A DNA stretch of 25,815 nt from JAFARZ01 sp035651595 (GTDB taxonomy: Bacteria; Actinomycetota; Actinomycetes; Streptosporangiales; Streptosporangiaceae): NCBI GenBank assembly GCA_035651595.1, contig DASRFJ010000038.1, positions 1-25,815 of the forward strand, in the 5' to 3' direction. Under the pieces are notes generated by a model. The model did no database searches. It was not told the DNA's origin and was given only the letters and a program-made list of their open reading frames with translations. The position numbers were made by a program, and so were the translations under genes. How positions within the stretch are numbered: position 1 is the stretch's first letter; each line of letters begins with the position of its first letter. Below are positions 7,855 through 14,953 of the stretch, one piece after another.

Positions 7855-9723
7855 CTAGCCTAGGTAAGCGGCGGAGTCGAGGACGCGCTGATCGCCGCAT
7901 CCGTGGTGGCCGGGCAGCCCGATTCCGTCCTGCGCTTCGGTGTCGGCGGAGCACGCGTTCCAGTCCCACGAGTAGGCGTCGTTGCCGACCCGGAACGTGA
8001 ACGTGACGGTGGCGGTGAATTCGTCGGCGGACACGCGATGCGACGCGGTGACCTGACCGCCGGCGCCGTCGCGGATCAGCCATTGCGGGTCGGGTGGCAC
8101 CTTGGATGGAGCCAGATTGACCGCGAAGTACGGATACCACACCTTGGCAGTCTCCGTCGCCAGCGCGGCCGGCGGCACGTAGCTGATCATGAGCAGCGAC
8201 TCGTGGCAGACCGGGCGCTTGCACGTCACGGGATTGGCTGCACTGCCGCCGAGCGCGACATAGATCGTCGCCACGGCCGAGGTGGCGAATGGCTTGGTCG
8301 CGGTGCTGCTCTGGAACAGCTTCACCTGGTAGCGGGTCGCGAGTGCCGGGGCGACCTGGAACTCGTACCTGGCGGTCCCGTCCGTCGTGTGCAAGATGAC
8401 CGAGCCTGCCTCGGCAGGCGCCTTTCGGAACGGGAACTGCTGCGCGAACAGCTCCGCGACCTCGCCATCGGTCGCCTTCGTTACCTCGCCGTAGACGTCG
8501 GCATCCGCCTGCGTGCCGCCGCGATACACCACGTACACATCGCCGGTCACTCTCGGGAGCGCTGACTTCACCGAGACCGGCGCCAGCACCGCGGCCGGAC
8601 CGGCTGCGTTTCCGGTCAGGAGCCCGACAGCCAGTCCGGCCGCCGCCAGCACCGCAACGGCCACCGCGCCGGCCACGACAACCCGCCGCCGCCTTGGGTC
8701 TGGCCGCTTCGGTGCCGCGAGTGCGTCGCCGCGGCTGCCGTCGCCCGTGACACCGACCGCCGCCACGCTGGTCACCGTCGCCGCGGCGTCGGCCCTGGTC
8801 GCCGGCGGTGCCGCGACCGTGACTGGATGGGCCGCGGGAACCGGCTCATAGGGCTGGAAGCCAAGCGCGGCGCGCAGCTCGCCGGCGAACTGCCCGCAGC
8901 TGACATACCGTTCACCGGGCGCCTTGGCCAGCGCGGTGGCGAGCACGGCGTCCGCTTCGGGCGGCAGCCCCAGCCGCACCGACGCCAACCGCGGCGGGGG
9001 TTCGATCAGGTGCGCGTGCATGACGGATGCGGGTTCCTCGCGGCGGAACGGGGTTGCCCCGGTCAGCAACTCGAACGCCGAGCAGGCCAGCGCGTACTGA
9101 TCCGCGCGGCCGTCCGCCTGCGTGCCGCTGACTTGCTCGGGAGACATGTAGTCGACTGTGCCGAGCACCACGCCCGTCCCAGTCAGCCCGGACCCCGACG
9201 CGGTGGCCTTGCTCAGCCCGAAGTCCGACAGGTACACGTGATCGGGCCTGCCGGGCACCACATCCATCAGCATGTTGGACGGCTTCACGTCCCGGTGCAG
9301 CAGGCCGGCACCGTGAGCCGCGTCCAGCGCGGAAGCCACCGCCGAGATGATCGCGATCACGCGGCCGGGAGGCAGCGGGCCGGCCTGGTCCAGCAGTGAC
9401 CGGGCGTCCCCGCCGGGCACGTAGCGCATCGCGATGAACAGCACGCCATCCGCCTCACCGGCCGCGAACACCGGGACGATGTGCGGGTCATCGATCGCCG
9501 CGGCGGCCCGCGACTCGCTGATGAAACGCTGCCGGAACTCCTCGTCTCCCGCCAGCCGAGGCGCCAGGATCTTGAGCGCCACGAGCCTGCCCAGGCTTTC
9601 GTCGCGAGCGCGGAACACCACGGCCATTCCGCCGTGGCCGATCTGCTCCTCCAGCCGGTAACCCGCGATGCGCGAGCCCGGCGGGAGCTTGACGATAAAA
9701 CCGCGCGCTTCGTCGCTCACCAC
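7855..9723 (-). CDS. Transmembrane Ser/Thr protein kinase (Pkn type) with Cys-containing extracytoplasmic domain
   Basis: Eukaryotic-type protein kinase. Numbering from GTG 9723, the glycine loop IGHGGMAVVF is at 28-37, the ATP-anchoring Lys51 in VALKIL, the catalytic loop HRDVKPSN at 143-150 with Asp145, and DFG at 167-169. The activation segment ends in YMSPEQ. A proline/alanine-rich linker leads to a basic stop-transfer RRRR and one membrane helix (VVVAGAVAVAVLAAAGLAVGLL). About 220 extracytoplasmic residues follow, with CKRPVC and two later Cys and no PASTA repeats, so the signal sensed is unknown. A longer frame from 9786 is possible, but its extra 21 residues do not look family-like. 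A divergent small gene starts about 95 bp away. Confidence 0.92.
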   Translation of the reverse strand: MVSDEARGFIVKLPPGSRIAGYRLEEQIGHGGMAVVFRARDESLGRLVALKILAPRLAGDEEFRQRFISESRAAAAIDDPHIVPVFAAGEADGVLFIAMRYVPGGDARSLLDQAGPLPPGRVIAIISAVASALDAAHGAGLLHRDVKPSNMLMDVVPGRPDHVYLSDFGLSKATASGSGLTGTGVVLGTVDYMSPEQVSGTQADGRADQYALACSAFELLTGATPFRREEPASVMHAHLIEPPPRLASVRLGLPPEADAVLATALAKAPGERYVSCGQFAGELRAALGFQPYEPVPAAHPVTVAAPPATRADAAATVTSVAAVGVTGDGSRGDALAAPKRPDPRRRRVVVAGAVAVAVLAAAGLAVGLLTGNAAGPAAVLAPVSVKSALPRVTGDVYVVYRGGTQADADVYGEVTKATDGEVAELFAQQFPFRKAPAEAGSVILHTTDGTARYEFQVAPALATRYQVKLFQSSTATKPFATSAVATIYVALGGSAANPVTCKRPVCHESLLMISYVPPAALATETAKVWYPYFAVNLAPSKVPPDPQWLIRDGAGGQVTASHRVSADEFTATVTFTFRVGNDAYSWDWNACSADTEAQDGIGLPGHHGCGDQRVLDSAAYLG

Positions 9724-9818
9724 GCACCCCACCCTGAACCAGATGCTAGTCCTCGCGAACGTGCACGGGAATGGCCGGCGAGCCATCGGCGGTGCGCGAT
9801 TCCCGGTAGGTTGCTGTC

Positions 9819-10142
9819 GTGGGCGCAGGGGAGTCAGACGAACGGTCCGCTGAGGACATCAGGGAGTACGCGCGACGGCTGCGCTCGCTGCCCGCCGACC
9901 AGGTGCTCGGGGACTTCTTGTTCGGCTTGCTCAATGCCGCTCAGGCGAAGCTCGGCAGGCGGGACGCCCGGCTGCTGATCGACGTGGCAACGGCAGCGCA
10001 CGAGCACGCGCGTCCGAACCTGCCGGCCGAGCTCAGCACGCAGATCGACCAAGCACTGGGGCAGCTGCGGATGGCCCAGGTGAGCGCGGAAGGCCACGCG
10101 AGCCAGCCGGAAGCGAACGACCTGGGCCAGGCCCCGGGTTAG
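9819..10142 (+). CDS. Small uncharacterised helical protein, 107 aa
   Basis: GTG at 9819 opens a 107-codon frame. The product is acidic to neutral and predicted helical (EDIREYARRLRSLPADQVLGDFLFGLLNAAQAKLGRRDARLLIDVATAAHEHA). It has no signal peptide or membrane segment, and I do not recognise a domain. It lies divergent from the kinase gene and its last 110 bp are antisense to the 3' end of the ECF sigma gene. The amphipathic, low-Gly sequence looks like a real protein, and the sigma factor's C-terminus is the part that looks aberrant in this overlap. Function unknown. Confidence 0.62.
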   Translation: MGAGESDERSAEDIREYARRLRSLPADQVLGDFLFGLLNAAQAKLGRRDARLLIDVATAAHEHARPNLPAELSTQIDQALGQLRMAQVSAEGHASQPEANDLGQAPG

Positions 10143-10761
10143 CCGCCGGAGCGGCATCGGTCTGGATGATCTGGACCAGCGTGGCGATGTCGTAGCGCGC
10201 GAACGCGTCCTGGTAGCGGGCTAGCTGGCCGGTATCGACGGCGCCGTGGCCGCAGCAGCCTGACTGCCGGGCAAGGGTCGCCCGGGCGCGCTGCAGCGAG
10301 CTGGAGATCGCGGCCACGCTGGTGCCCAGCAACTGCGCAGCCTCGTCCGACTGCCACCGGAACACCTCGCAGAGGATCAGTGCCGCCCGCTGCCGGGCCG
10401 GCAGCTGGTCGAGCACGGCGGCAAGGGCGAGCCGCACGCTGTCCTTGGTGGCGGCAAGCTCGGCCGGATCCGGCGTCGCCGACGGCTCCGCGGTCGCCTG
10501 GAGGCGCTCCCCGAGCCTGCCGCGCCGCTCCCGTCCGCGCAGCAGGTCCAGGCAGGTGTTGGCGGCGATCCGGTACAGCCACACGCGCACGCTGGAGCGG
10601 CCGTCGAAGCATCCCGCGGCGCGCCAGGCACGGAACATCGTCTCCTGGACGGCGTCGTCCGCCTCGGCCGCACCGACCATCCGCTGGCAGTAGCCGGTCA
10701 GCTCGCGCCGGTGCGGCTCCAGATCGGTGATGCCCACCGGGCCGACTCGTGGATCAGTCAT
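10033..10761 (-). CDS. ECF sigma factor (SigG/TIGR02960-like) with truncated SnoaL-like tail
   Basis: An ECF-type sigma factor directing RNA polymerase to alternative promoters. Region 2 covers roughly residues 14-80 (ELTGYCQRMVGAAEADDAVQETMFRAWRAAGCF, then RVWLYRIAANTCLDLLRG). Region 4 covers about 112-165 (LDQLPARQRAALILCEVFRWQSDEAAQLLGTSVAAISSSLQRARATL). Members of this class carry a C-terminal SnoaL-like domain beginning 'LARYVDAFERYDI'. Here it starts (LARYQDAFARYDIATLVQIIQTDA) but breaks off near residue 203. A Pro/Gly/Arg-rich tail antisense to the neighbouring small gene follows. Region 3' of the sigma core is therefore probably deleted, which could alter autoregulation. Its ATG overlaps the stop of the upstream hydrolase gene (ATGACTGA), implying translational coupling. 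Confidence 0.85.
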   Translation of the reverse strand: MTDPRVGPVGITDLEPHRRELTGYCQRMVGAAEADDAVQETMFRAWRAAGCFDGRSSVRVWLYRIAANTCLDLLRGRERRGRLGERLQATAEPSATPDPAELAATKDSVRLALAAVLDQLPARQRAALILCEVFRWQSDEAAQLLGTSVAAISSSLQRARATLARQSGCCGHGAVDTGQLARYQDAFARYDIATLVQIIQTDAAPAANPGPGPGRSLPAGSRGLPRSPGPSAAAPVLGRSAC

Positions 10762-11386
10762 CGGTGCTCGCCCTCAGCGCCGCGGCGAGTTCGGTGAGCA
10801 GCTGCCGGCCGTCCCTGATCCGGACGGCCGAGGCAGCGTCGGGCGCGGCGTAGCGCAGTTCGTCGACCGCGATCCCGTCGTCTCGTAGCAGTGCGGCGTA
10901 ACGGCCCTCGTCGCCCTCGGGGTCATGCTCGACCGTCACCGCCGTCGCCGGGGCCACGTCGGCGAGCGACGGCGGCATCCGGTCCACCGGGCCGGGGCAG
11001 ACGAGCACCTGGCGGCCGACCGCGGGCCACCTGGCAGCGCGCGCGTGCCGCGCGACCGCGGCGGCGAGCGTCCCGCCCGGCCCGGTGCCGCCGACCAGCA
11101 GTTCCCCCGGGTCGGCGTCCAGCCTGGCCGCGTTCTCCGCGGCCCACTCGGCGGCGGTGACCGCCTGCTCCAGATCCGCGGGGTAGGCGCGTCCGCAGGT
11201 CACCGCCAGCACCACCAGGTCCGCGCTCGCGCTCAGCTCCCGGCACCAGGCGCCGTCGTCGGCCACGGTCCAGAAGACGAGCAGCCTGCCGTGCGGTGCG
11301 GACGACGCGCCGGGCCAGTAGACGCGCCCCTGTAGCGTCCCGGCCCGGCCGCGTAGCTGGAGTTCGGCCGTACGGTTTATCGGCAT
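10754..11386 (-). CDS. Degenerate HSL-type alpha/beta hydrolase (probable pseudoenzyme)
   Basis: Starting from ATG 11386 this protein of about 210 residues aligns by eye with hormone-sensitive-lipase-type hydrolases. The family's CRELA..., LEDAV...WAAENAA and 'DPGRIAVGGDSAGGNLAA' segments are all visible (CRELSASADLVVLAV, LEQAVTAAEWAAENAARLDADPGELLVGG). The catalytic parts are gone: the oxyanion HGGG is replaced by FWTVADDG, the nucleophile elbow GDSAGG reads GTGPGG without Ser, and no C-terminal HGF motif is present. Overall fold retention with loss of all catalytic residues suggests a binding or regulatory role. It is translationally coupled to the ECF sigma factor downstream and divergent from a LysR-hydrolase fusion. 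A longer start at 11437 is possible. Confidence 0.75.
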   Translation of the reverse strand: MPINRTAELQLRGRAGTLQGRVYWPGASSAPHGRLLVFWTVADDGAWCRELSASADLVVLAVTCGRAYPADLEQAVTAAEWAAENAARLDADPGELLVGGTGPGGTLAAAVARHARAARWPAVGRQVLVCPGPVDRMPPSLADVAPATAVTVEHDPEGDEGRYAALLRDDGIAVDELRYAAPDAASAVRIRDGRQLLTELAAALRASTDD

Positions 11387-11465
11387 GCAGCCACGCTCGC
11401 ACAGCCGCGGGCGCGGAGGGAAAGGCCGTTCGCGCATGACAGTGGTGTCCGGTGCGCATCACCAT

Positions 11466-11479
11466 CGCCAGTGCTGGCG
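11466..11479. promoter_or_regulatory. 14-bp inverted repeat upstream of the LysR-hydrolase gene
   Basis: CGCCAGTGCTGGCG is a perfect 6-bp-arm palindrome with a two-base centre, ending 16 bp before the ATG at 11496. It lies in the 109-bp gap between the divergent hydrolase/sigma operon and the fusion gene, where a LysR-type protein would be expected to bind. High GC makes chance palindromes fairly common, so this is a candidate only. Confidence 0.35.
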
Positions 11480-11495
11480 GGTCATAATCGAAGGC

Positions 11496-12713
11496 ATGGA
11501 CGCAGAGGTGGTCGCGCTGCAGCAGGCGCCGGACGCGATAGAACTTCGGCACCTGCGCTCGTTCGTGGCCGTGGCCGACGAGCTCAACTTCGGTCGGGCC
11601 GCGGCCCGGCTCTACCTGTCCCAGCCCGCACTGAGCCGCCAGATCAGCGGCCTTGAGCGGCTGGTCGGCTGCGAGCTGCTGCGGCGTTCCACCCACCGGG
11701 TGGAGCTGACGCTGGCCGGCGAGGCATTGCTCGGCCGTGCCCGGGACCTGCTGCAGAGCCTGGACGAGGCGGTGAACGTGACCCGTTCGCTGGGCGGCGA
11801 GCTGCTGGCCCGCGTCAACCGGCACTGGGAACTTGCCGGGCTCGGCGGTGAGGTGACCGATCCGGGGCTGCAAGAGCTGCGAGACGCGCTCGAGGCGCTG
11901 CACGCGCAGTTCGCACCGCCAGCCGGGGTCAGCGTGCGGCCGGTCAACGCGGCCGGAGTGCCGGCGCTGCTGAACAATCCGGGGACCGAGGACCCCGCCT
12001 CGATCTTGTACCTGCACGGCGGCGGGTACATAGCGGGCTCGGCGTTCGGCTACCGGCCGCTGACCGGCTGCCTGGCCGACGCCGCCGAGGCCGCGGTCCT
12101 GGTGCCCGACTACCGGCTGGCCCCCGAATACCCGTTCCCGGCCGCGGTCCAGGACGCGGTCCGGGCCTACCTGTGGATGCTCGGCCAGGGCACCGACGCG
12201 GCGCGGATAACGGTCGCGGGCGACTCGGCCGGCTCCGGACTGGTCCTCTCGCTCCTGCTCACCCTCCAACAGGAGGGTGTCGCGCTGCCCGGGTCAGCGG
12301 TGCTGCTCTGCCCGTGGCTCGACCTGGCCGCGGCCGACCGTGACGGCCTGCCGGCCGAGCTGGCCAGGATATGGCGCATGGCCTGTCATAGCTACCTCGC
12401 AGGGCATCCGGCCGACGACCCGGTGGTCAGCCCGCTGACCGCGGACCTGACCGGGATGCCGCCGATGCTGGTCCAGGCCGCCACCGGGGACGCCGTGATG
12501 AGCGACGCCACCAGGCTGGTCGACCACGCCTCGGCGCACGGTGTGGCTGCCCAGTTCGAGCTGTTCGCGGTGGACACCCATGACTTCCACATCTTCTGGA
12601 GCTTCCTGCCCGAAGCCGCCGCGGCGATGCGACAGGCAGGCCGCTTCGCCCGCGAGACGCGCCTGGGCCAGCCGGCTCGTGGCGGGACCAGCACCGGCGA
12701 GGCCGCTGGCTGA
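11496..12713 (+). CDS. LysR-type DNA-binding domain fused to an HSL-type alpha/beta hydrolase
   Basis: A 405-residue two-part protein. Residues 16-75 are a LysR winged HTH (IELRHLRSFVAVADELNFGRAAARLYLSQPALSRQISGLERLVG), followed by the usual linker helix to about 98. The LysR effector-binding domain is absent. From about 108 to 395 there is instead an HSL-family esterase with intact motifs: HGGG 174-177 (oxyanion hole), DYRLAPEYPFPAAVQDAV, GDSAG 242-246 with nucleophile Ser244, probable Asp332 in TGDAVMSD, and probable His362 in THDFH. The frame is continuous, so this is one polypeptide. It could be a regulator whose sensor is a hydrolase. Upstream ATG 11436 is an alternative start. I recall no characterised protein of this design. 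Confidence 0.88.
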   Translation: MDAEVVALQQAPDAIELRHLRSFVAVADELNFGRAAARLYLSQPALSRQISGLERLVGCELLRRSTHRVELTLAGEALLGRARDLLQSLDEAVNVTRSLGGELLARVNRHWELAGLGGEVTDPGLQELRDALEALHAQFAPPAGVSVRPVNAAGVPALLNNPGTEDPASILYLHGGGYIAGSAFGYRPLTGCLADAAEAAVLVPDYRLAPEYPFPAAVQDAVRAYLWMLGQGTDAARITVAGDSAGSGLVLSLLLTLQQEGVALPGSAVLLCPWLDLAAADRDGLPAELARIWRMACHSYLAGHPADDPVVSPLTADLTGMPPMLVQAATGDAVMSDATRLVDHASAHGVAAQFELFAVDTHDFHIFWSFLPEAAAAMRQAGRFARETRLGQPARGGTSTGEAAG

Positions 12714-12967
12714 CCGGCCAGCGAAAAATGGCGTACGGTTCGCGACCGCCGCTTCCCGAATGCGCCGGAGGAAGCAGCGGGAGACACGGGTCCTGTCCCG
12801 CCGGCGGACCGGGACGATCCCGACGGCATCGCTGCCATCGGCCGAGCCCGCCGCCGTACGTTCGGTGAAATCCACATCGGCCGCCACAGCCTGGCCTCAA
12901 TGCGGCGCTCGCGCAAGATAGCCATTAACGCACACCGGGAGTCCGTTGTGGGGAATCATTGGGTCTC

Positions 12968-14047
12968 ATGCCTAGCGACGGGGATTCCGCTCAAGATGCG
13001 GTATGTCTTGCCGTGTGCTTGGGGTGGCGCATGGCCGAACTGTATGACAGCAAGAAGCTTCCCGGGCCGCCGCAGCATGGCGGAAATGGCAAGCTGCCCG
13101 AACACCTGCCCGGGCTCGGCGAGATGACCGATCACGAGAAAGCCTGCGCTCTGGTTGCGCACATGAGTGCCGATCTGGCGACGCTGGCAACGGCCCTCGG
13201 CTTGCCGGAAGTGCCGGATCTCGGAAAGGTCCGTGACAAGCTCCAGCTACCTGGACACACTCGCGACGAAGTGCGAAAAGTCATCCTAGATGTGTACAAA
13301 GAGATCCGTAACCTGATTGCCGGCAGCAATGCGCTGGTAGCCATTGGGTTCGGCCTGGGCCGGATGCTCGCCGACACCACGCTGTTGCCCACCGCGGACG
13401 ATCCGCAGAAGCTGGCGGACGAGTTCGAGGAGCACCGGCTCGCCAACGCGTTCGGTTGGCTGGAGGACCTCGATACCAGCTTGCCTTCGCATGCGGCAGC
13501 GGCCGTTCGCGCGACGCTCGCACAGTGGGCGCAATGGGTCGACGGCCTTCCCCGTGCTGGTGACGGCACGATCGATCCAGTCGCTGTCGACGGGACGGTC
13601 ATCCGTGCGCTCCGTCAGCAGGGGGAGGTCTGGCGGCACCTGCTCACCGGTGAGCAGCGACCTGACCAGCTGCTGGATCAGCAGGCGTATATCGCGGCCG
13701 CCGTCCGGCTGCTCGCGGCGGCGTGGCACGTGGCGCGGCGCCACCTGCTGAAGTGGTCATGGTTGATCGTTCTCGTCGCCGGCGCCGCGGGGATAGCCCT
13801 GTGGGCGGCGCTCAATTATGCGCCCGGCGGGACGAGCCGGGTTGCCGCCGTGGCGGTCTCGAGCGCCGGATTCCTGGGCATTTCGTGGCTTGGCGTCCGG
13901 GCGACATTGGGCCGAGCCCTGCGGCAGGCCGAGAGCGCGTTGTGGGAGACGGAGGTGGCCACCGCCATCGCCCAGGCCGCGGCCAGGCTGCCTAAGAATC
14001 AACGCCACCGGAGGGCAAGAGAGCTGAGCGATCCGGCACTGAGGTAG
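12968..14047 (+). CDS. Uncharacterised protein with two C-terminal membrane helices
   Basis: I do not recognise this 359-residue protein. The N-terminal about 250 residues look cytosolic and helical (AELYDSKKLPGPP, LPEHLPGLGEMTDHEKACALVAHMSADLATLATALGLPEVPDL). Two hydrophobic segments follow near residues 262-283 (LKWSWLIVLVAGAAGIALWAAL) and 290-310. A basic amphipathic tail ends the protein. ATG 12968 is preferred. The in-frame ATG 13031 has a G-rich GGGGTGG before it but would cut off a stretch that looks like folded protein (AQDAVCLAVCLGWR). Parts of the gene are AT-richer than neighbouring genes. The preceding 254 bp show no gene. A layout with soluble part plus two TM helices resembles sensors or effectors in accessory loci, but no function can be assigned. 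Confidence 0.75.
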   Translation: MPSDGDSAQDAVCLAVCLGWRMAELYDSKKLPGPPQHGGNGKLPEHLPGLGEMTDHEKACALVAHMSADLATLATALGLPEVPDLGKVRDKLQLPGHTRDEVRKVILDVYKEIRNLIAGSNALVAIGFGLGRMLADTTLLPTADDPQKLADEFEEHRLANAFGWLEDLDTSLPSHAAAAVRATLAQWAQWVDGLPRAGDGTIDPVAVDGTVIRALRQQGEVWRHLLTGEQRPDQLLDQQAYIAAAVRLLAAAWHVARRHLLKWSWLIVLVAGAAGIALWAALNYAPGGTSRVAAVAVSSAGFLGISWLGVRATLGRALRQAESALWETEVATAIAQAAARLPKNQRHRRARELSDPALR

Positions 14048-14140
14048 CTGCGTCGCGCGGGGAGCGCCGTGCGATCCGGCTGCCCACGGCGCCGAATTAG
14101 GACATCTGACCCATTCCCGGCACGCCGCCAGGCGCGCCAG

Positions 14141-14193
14141 ATTATTGCGGACACTTACCCCCCCGAATCGGGGGGGTAAGTGTCCGCGATAAT
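14141..14193. repeat. 53-bp near-perfect inverted repeat (hairpin or transposon-end pair)
   Basis: Arms 14141-14166 and 14168-14193 pair with one mismatch (T14146 against G14188). The centre is CCCCCCC-GAATC-GGGGGGG. Each arm reads inward as ATTAT(T/C)GCGGACACTTAC then seven C. It sits between convergent genes (ends 14047 and 14305), where it could act as a bidirectional terminator, although no T-run follows. A related one-arm sequence is found at 25584-25603, which suggests a mobile-element terminal repeat. Confidence 0.88.
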
Positions 14194-14304
14194 TCTCGAA
14201 TCGCCTCCCGGAGCCCTTGGAAACTGCGAACGGCGGGGTCATACCAGCGCAAACTGGGCGTTGGCACGCCGCCAGCACAGGCGAGTATTCCGACACGTCC
14301 GAGG

Positions 14305-14790
14305 CTATTCGCCGAGCGCCAGGGGATGCATAAATCCGGCTGCGTGGATACCAGAGACCAATTGGTCAACATTTCCGACAATTTCCTGGTAGGCTTCCTC
14401 TCGGAATCGCTCCCTCTCTGCGTCGGAAGCTGGAATCCGGCCCGGTTCGCCGATATCGGCGACCGACCAAATGCGCAGGTGCACAGGAAAGGTTGCGCCC
14501 TGTAGAACCTCGTCGTGAACTCGTTGGTTCATGCAGACGATAATGTCGGCGTTCTCCAGACGCTCTTGAGTCAGCTGTTCTCCATGGTGGCCTTTTGCGA
14601 ACCGTCGTATGCCGTGCTTCCCGAGAAGATCGAGTGTCAACCGGTAGTAGGGCAGATTATTGGCCCTATCCCATGCCGCTGCCGTGCCGCTGGACAGAGT
14701 GTTCCAGTCTTTGATCCCGAGGGAGTTCAGGTAAGCTTCGGCAATAATGCTGCGGAAGGCGTTTCCTCGGCATACAAAATGAATGATCAT
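14305..14790 (-). CDS. Low-molecular-weight protein tyrosine phosphatase family protein
   Basis: This 161-residue protein has the P-loop of low-molecular-weight phosphotyrosine phosphatases / ArsC-like reductases at its N-terminus: VCRGNAFRS with nucleophile Cys7, Arg13 and Ser14 (CX5RS). It also has LSSGTAA, ADIIVCMNQRVHDEV and a late acidic motif (ADIGEP, Asp112) where the family's general acid usually lies. It would hydrolyse phosphotyrosine or a related phosphoester, or less likely reduce arsenate; the usual 'VPDP' motif is altered. GC over 14341-14760 is about 56% by hand count against 70% or more in most neighbours, so recent acquisition is likely. No strong ribosome-binding site precedes ATG 14790. 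It is convergent with the two-TM protein gene. Confidence 0.85.
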   Translation of the reverse strand: MIIHFVCRGNAFRSIIAEAYLNSLGIKDWNTLSSGTAAAWDRANNLPYYRLTLDLLGKHGIRRFAKGHHGEQLTQERLENADIIVCMNQRVHDEVLQGATFPVHLRIWSVADIGEPGRIPASDAERERFREEAYQEIVGNVDQLVSGIHAAGFMHPLALGE

Positions 14791-14899
14791 GTCGCCACAT
14801 TAGCAGCCGTTGCGTTTCCAGCATGCGTCCAGCTGATGAATTGAACTTTGCTGGATCAAGCCCGCAATCGGCAAGGCGCCCCCGCGCCCCGCTCGCCAG

Positions 14900-14941
14900 C
14901 CCGTGTTTAGGAACCCGTGTTTAGGAGCCCGTATTTAGTGA
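14900..14941. repeat. Three tandem 14-bp repeats upstream of the DinB gene
   Basis: Units CCCGTGTTTAGGAA (14900-14913), CCCGTGTTTAGGAG (14914-14927) and CCCGTATTTAGTGA (14928-14941) lie head to tail. The array ends 12 bp before the ATG at 14954. The last unit contains TATTTAGT, which could act as a -10 element. It may be a regulator-binding array or a small expanded repeat. Confidence 0.85.
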
Positions 14942-14953
14942 CACGATCGCTTC

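Noticed and set aside
10923..12269. 448-codon minus-strand frame opposite the LysR-hydrolase gene
   Set aside because: Shadow frame produced by high GC; it crosses two genes with clear domains and has no recognisable motif itself.
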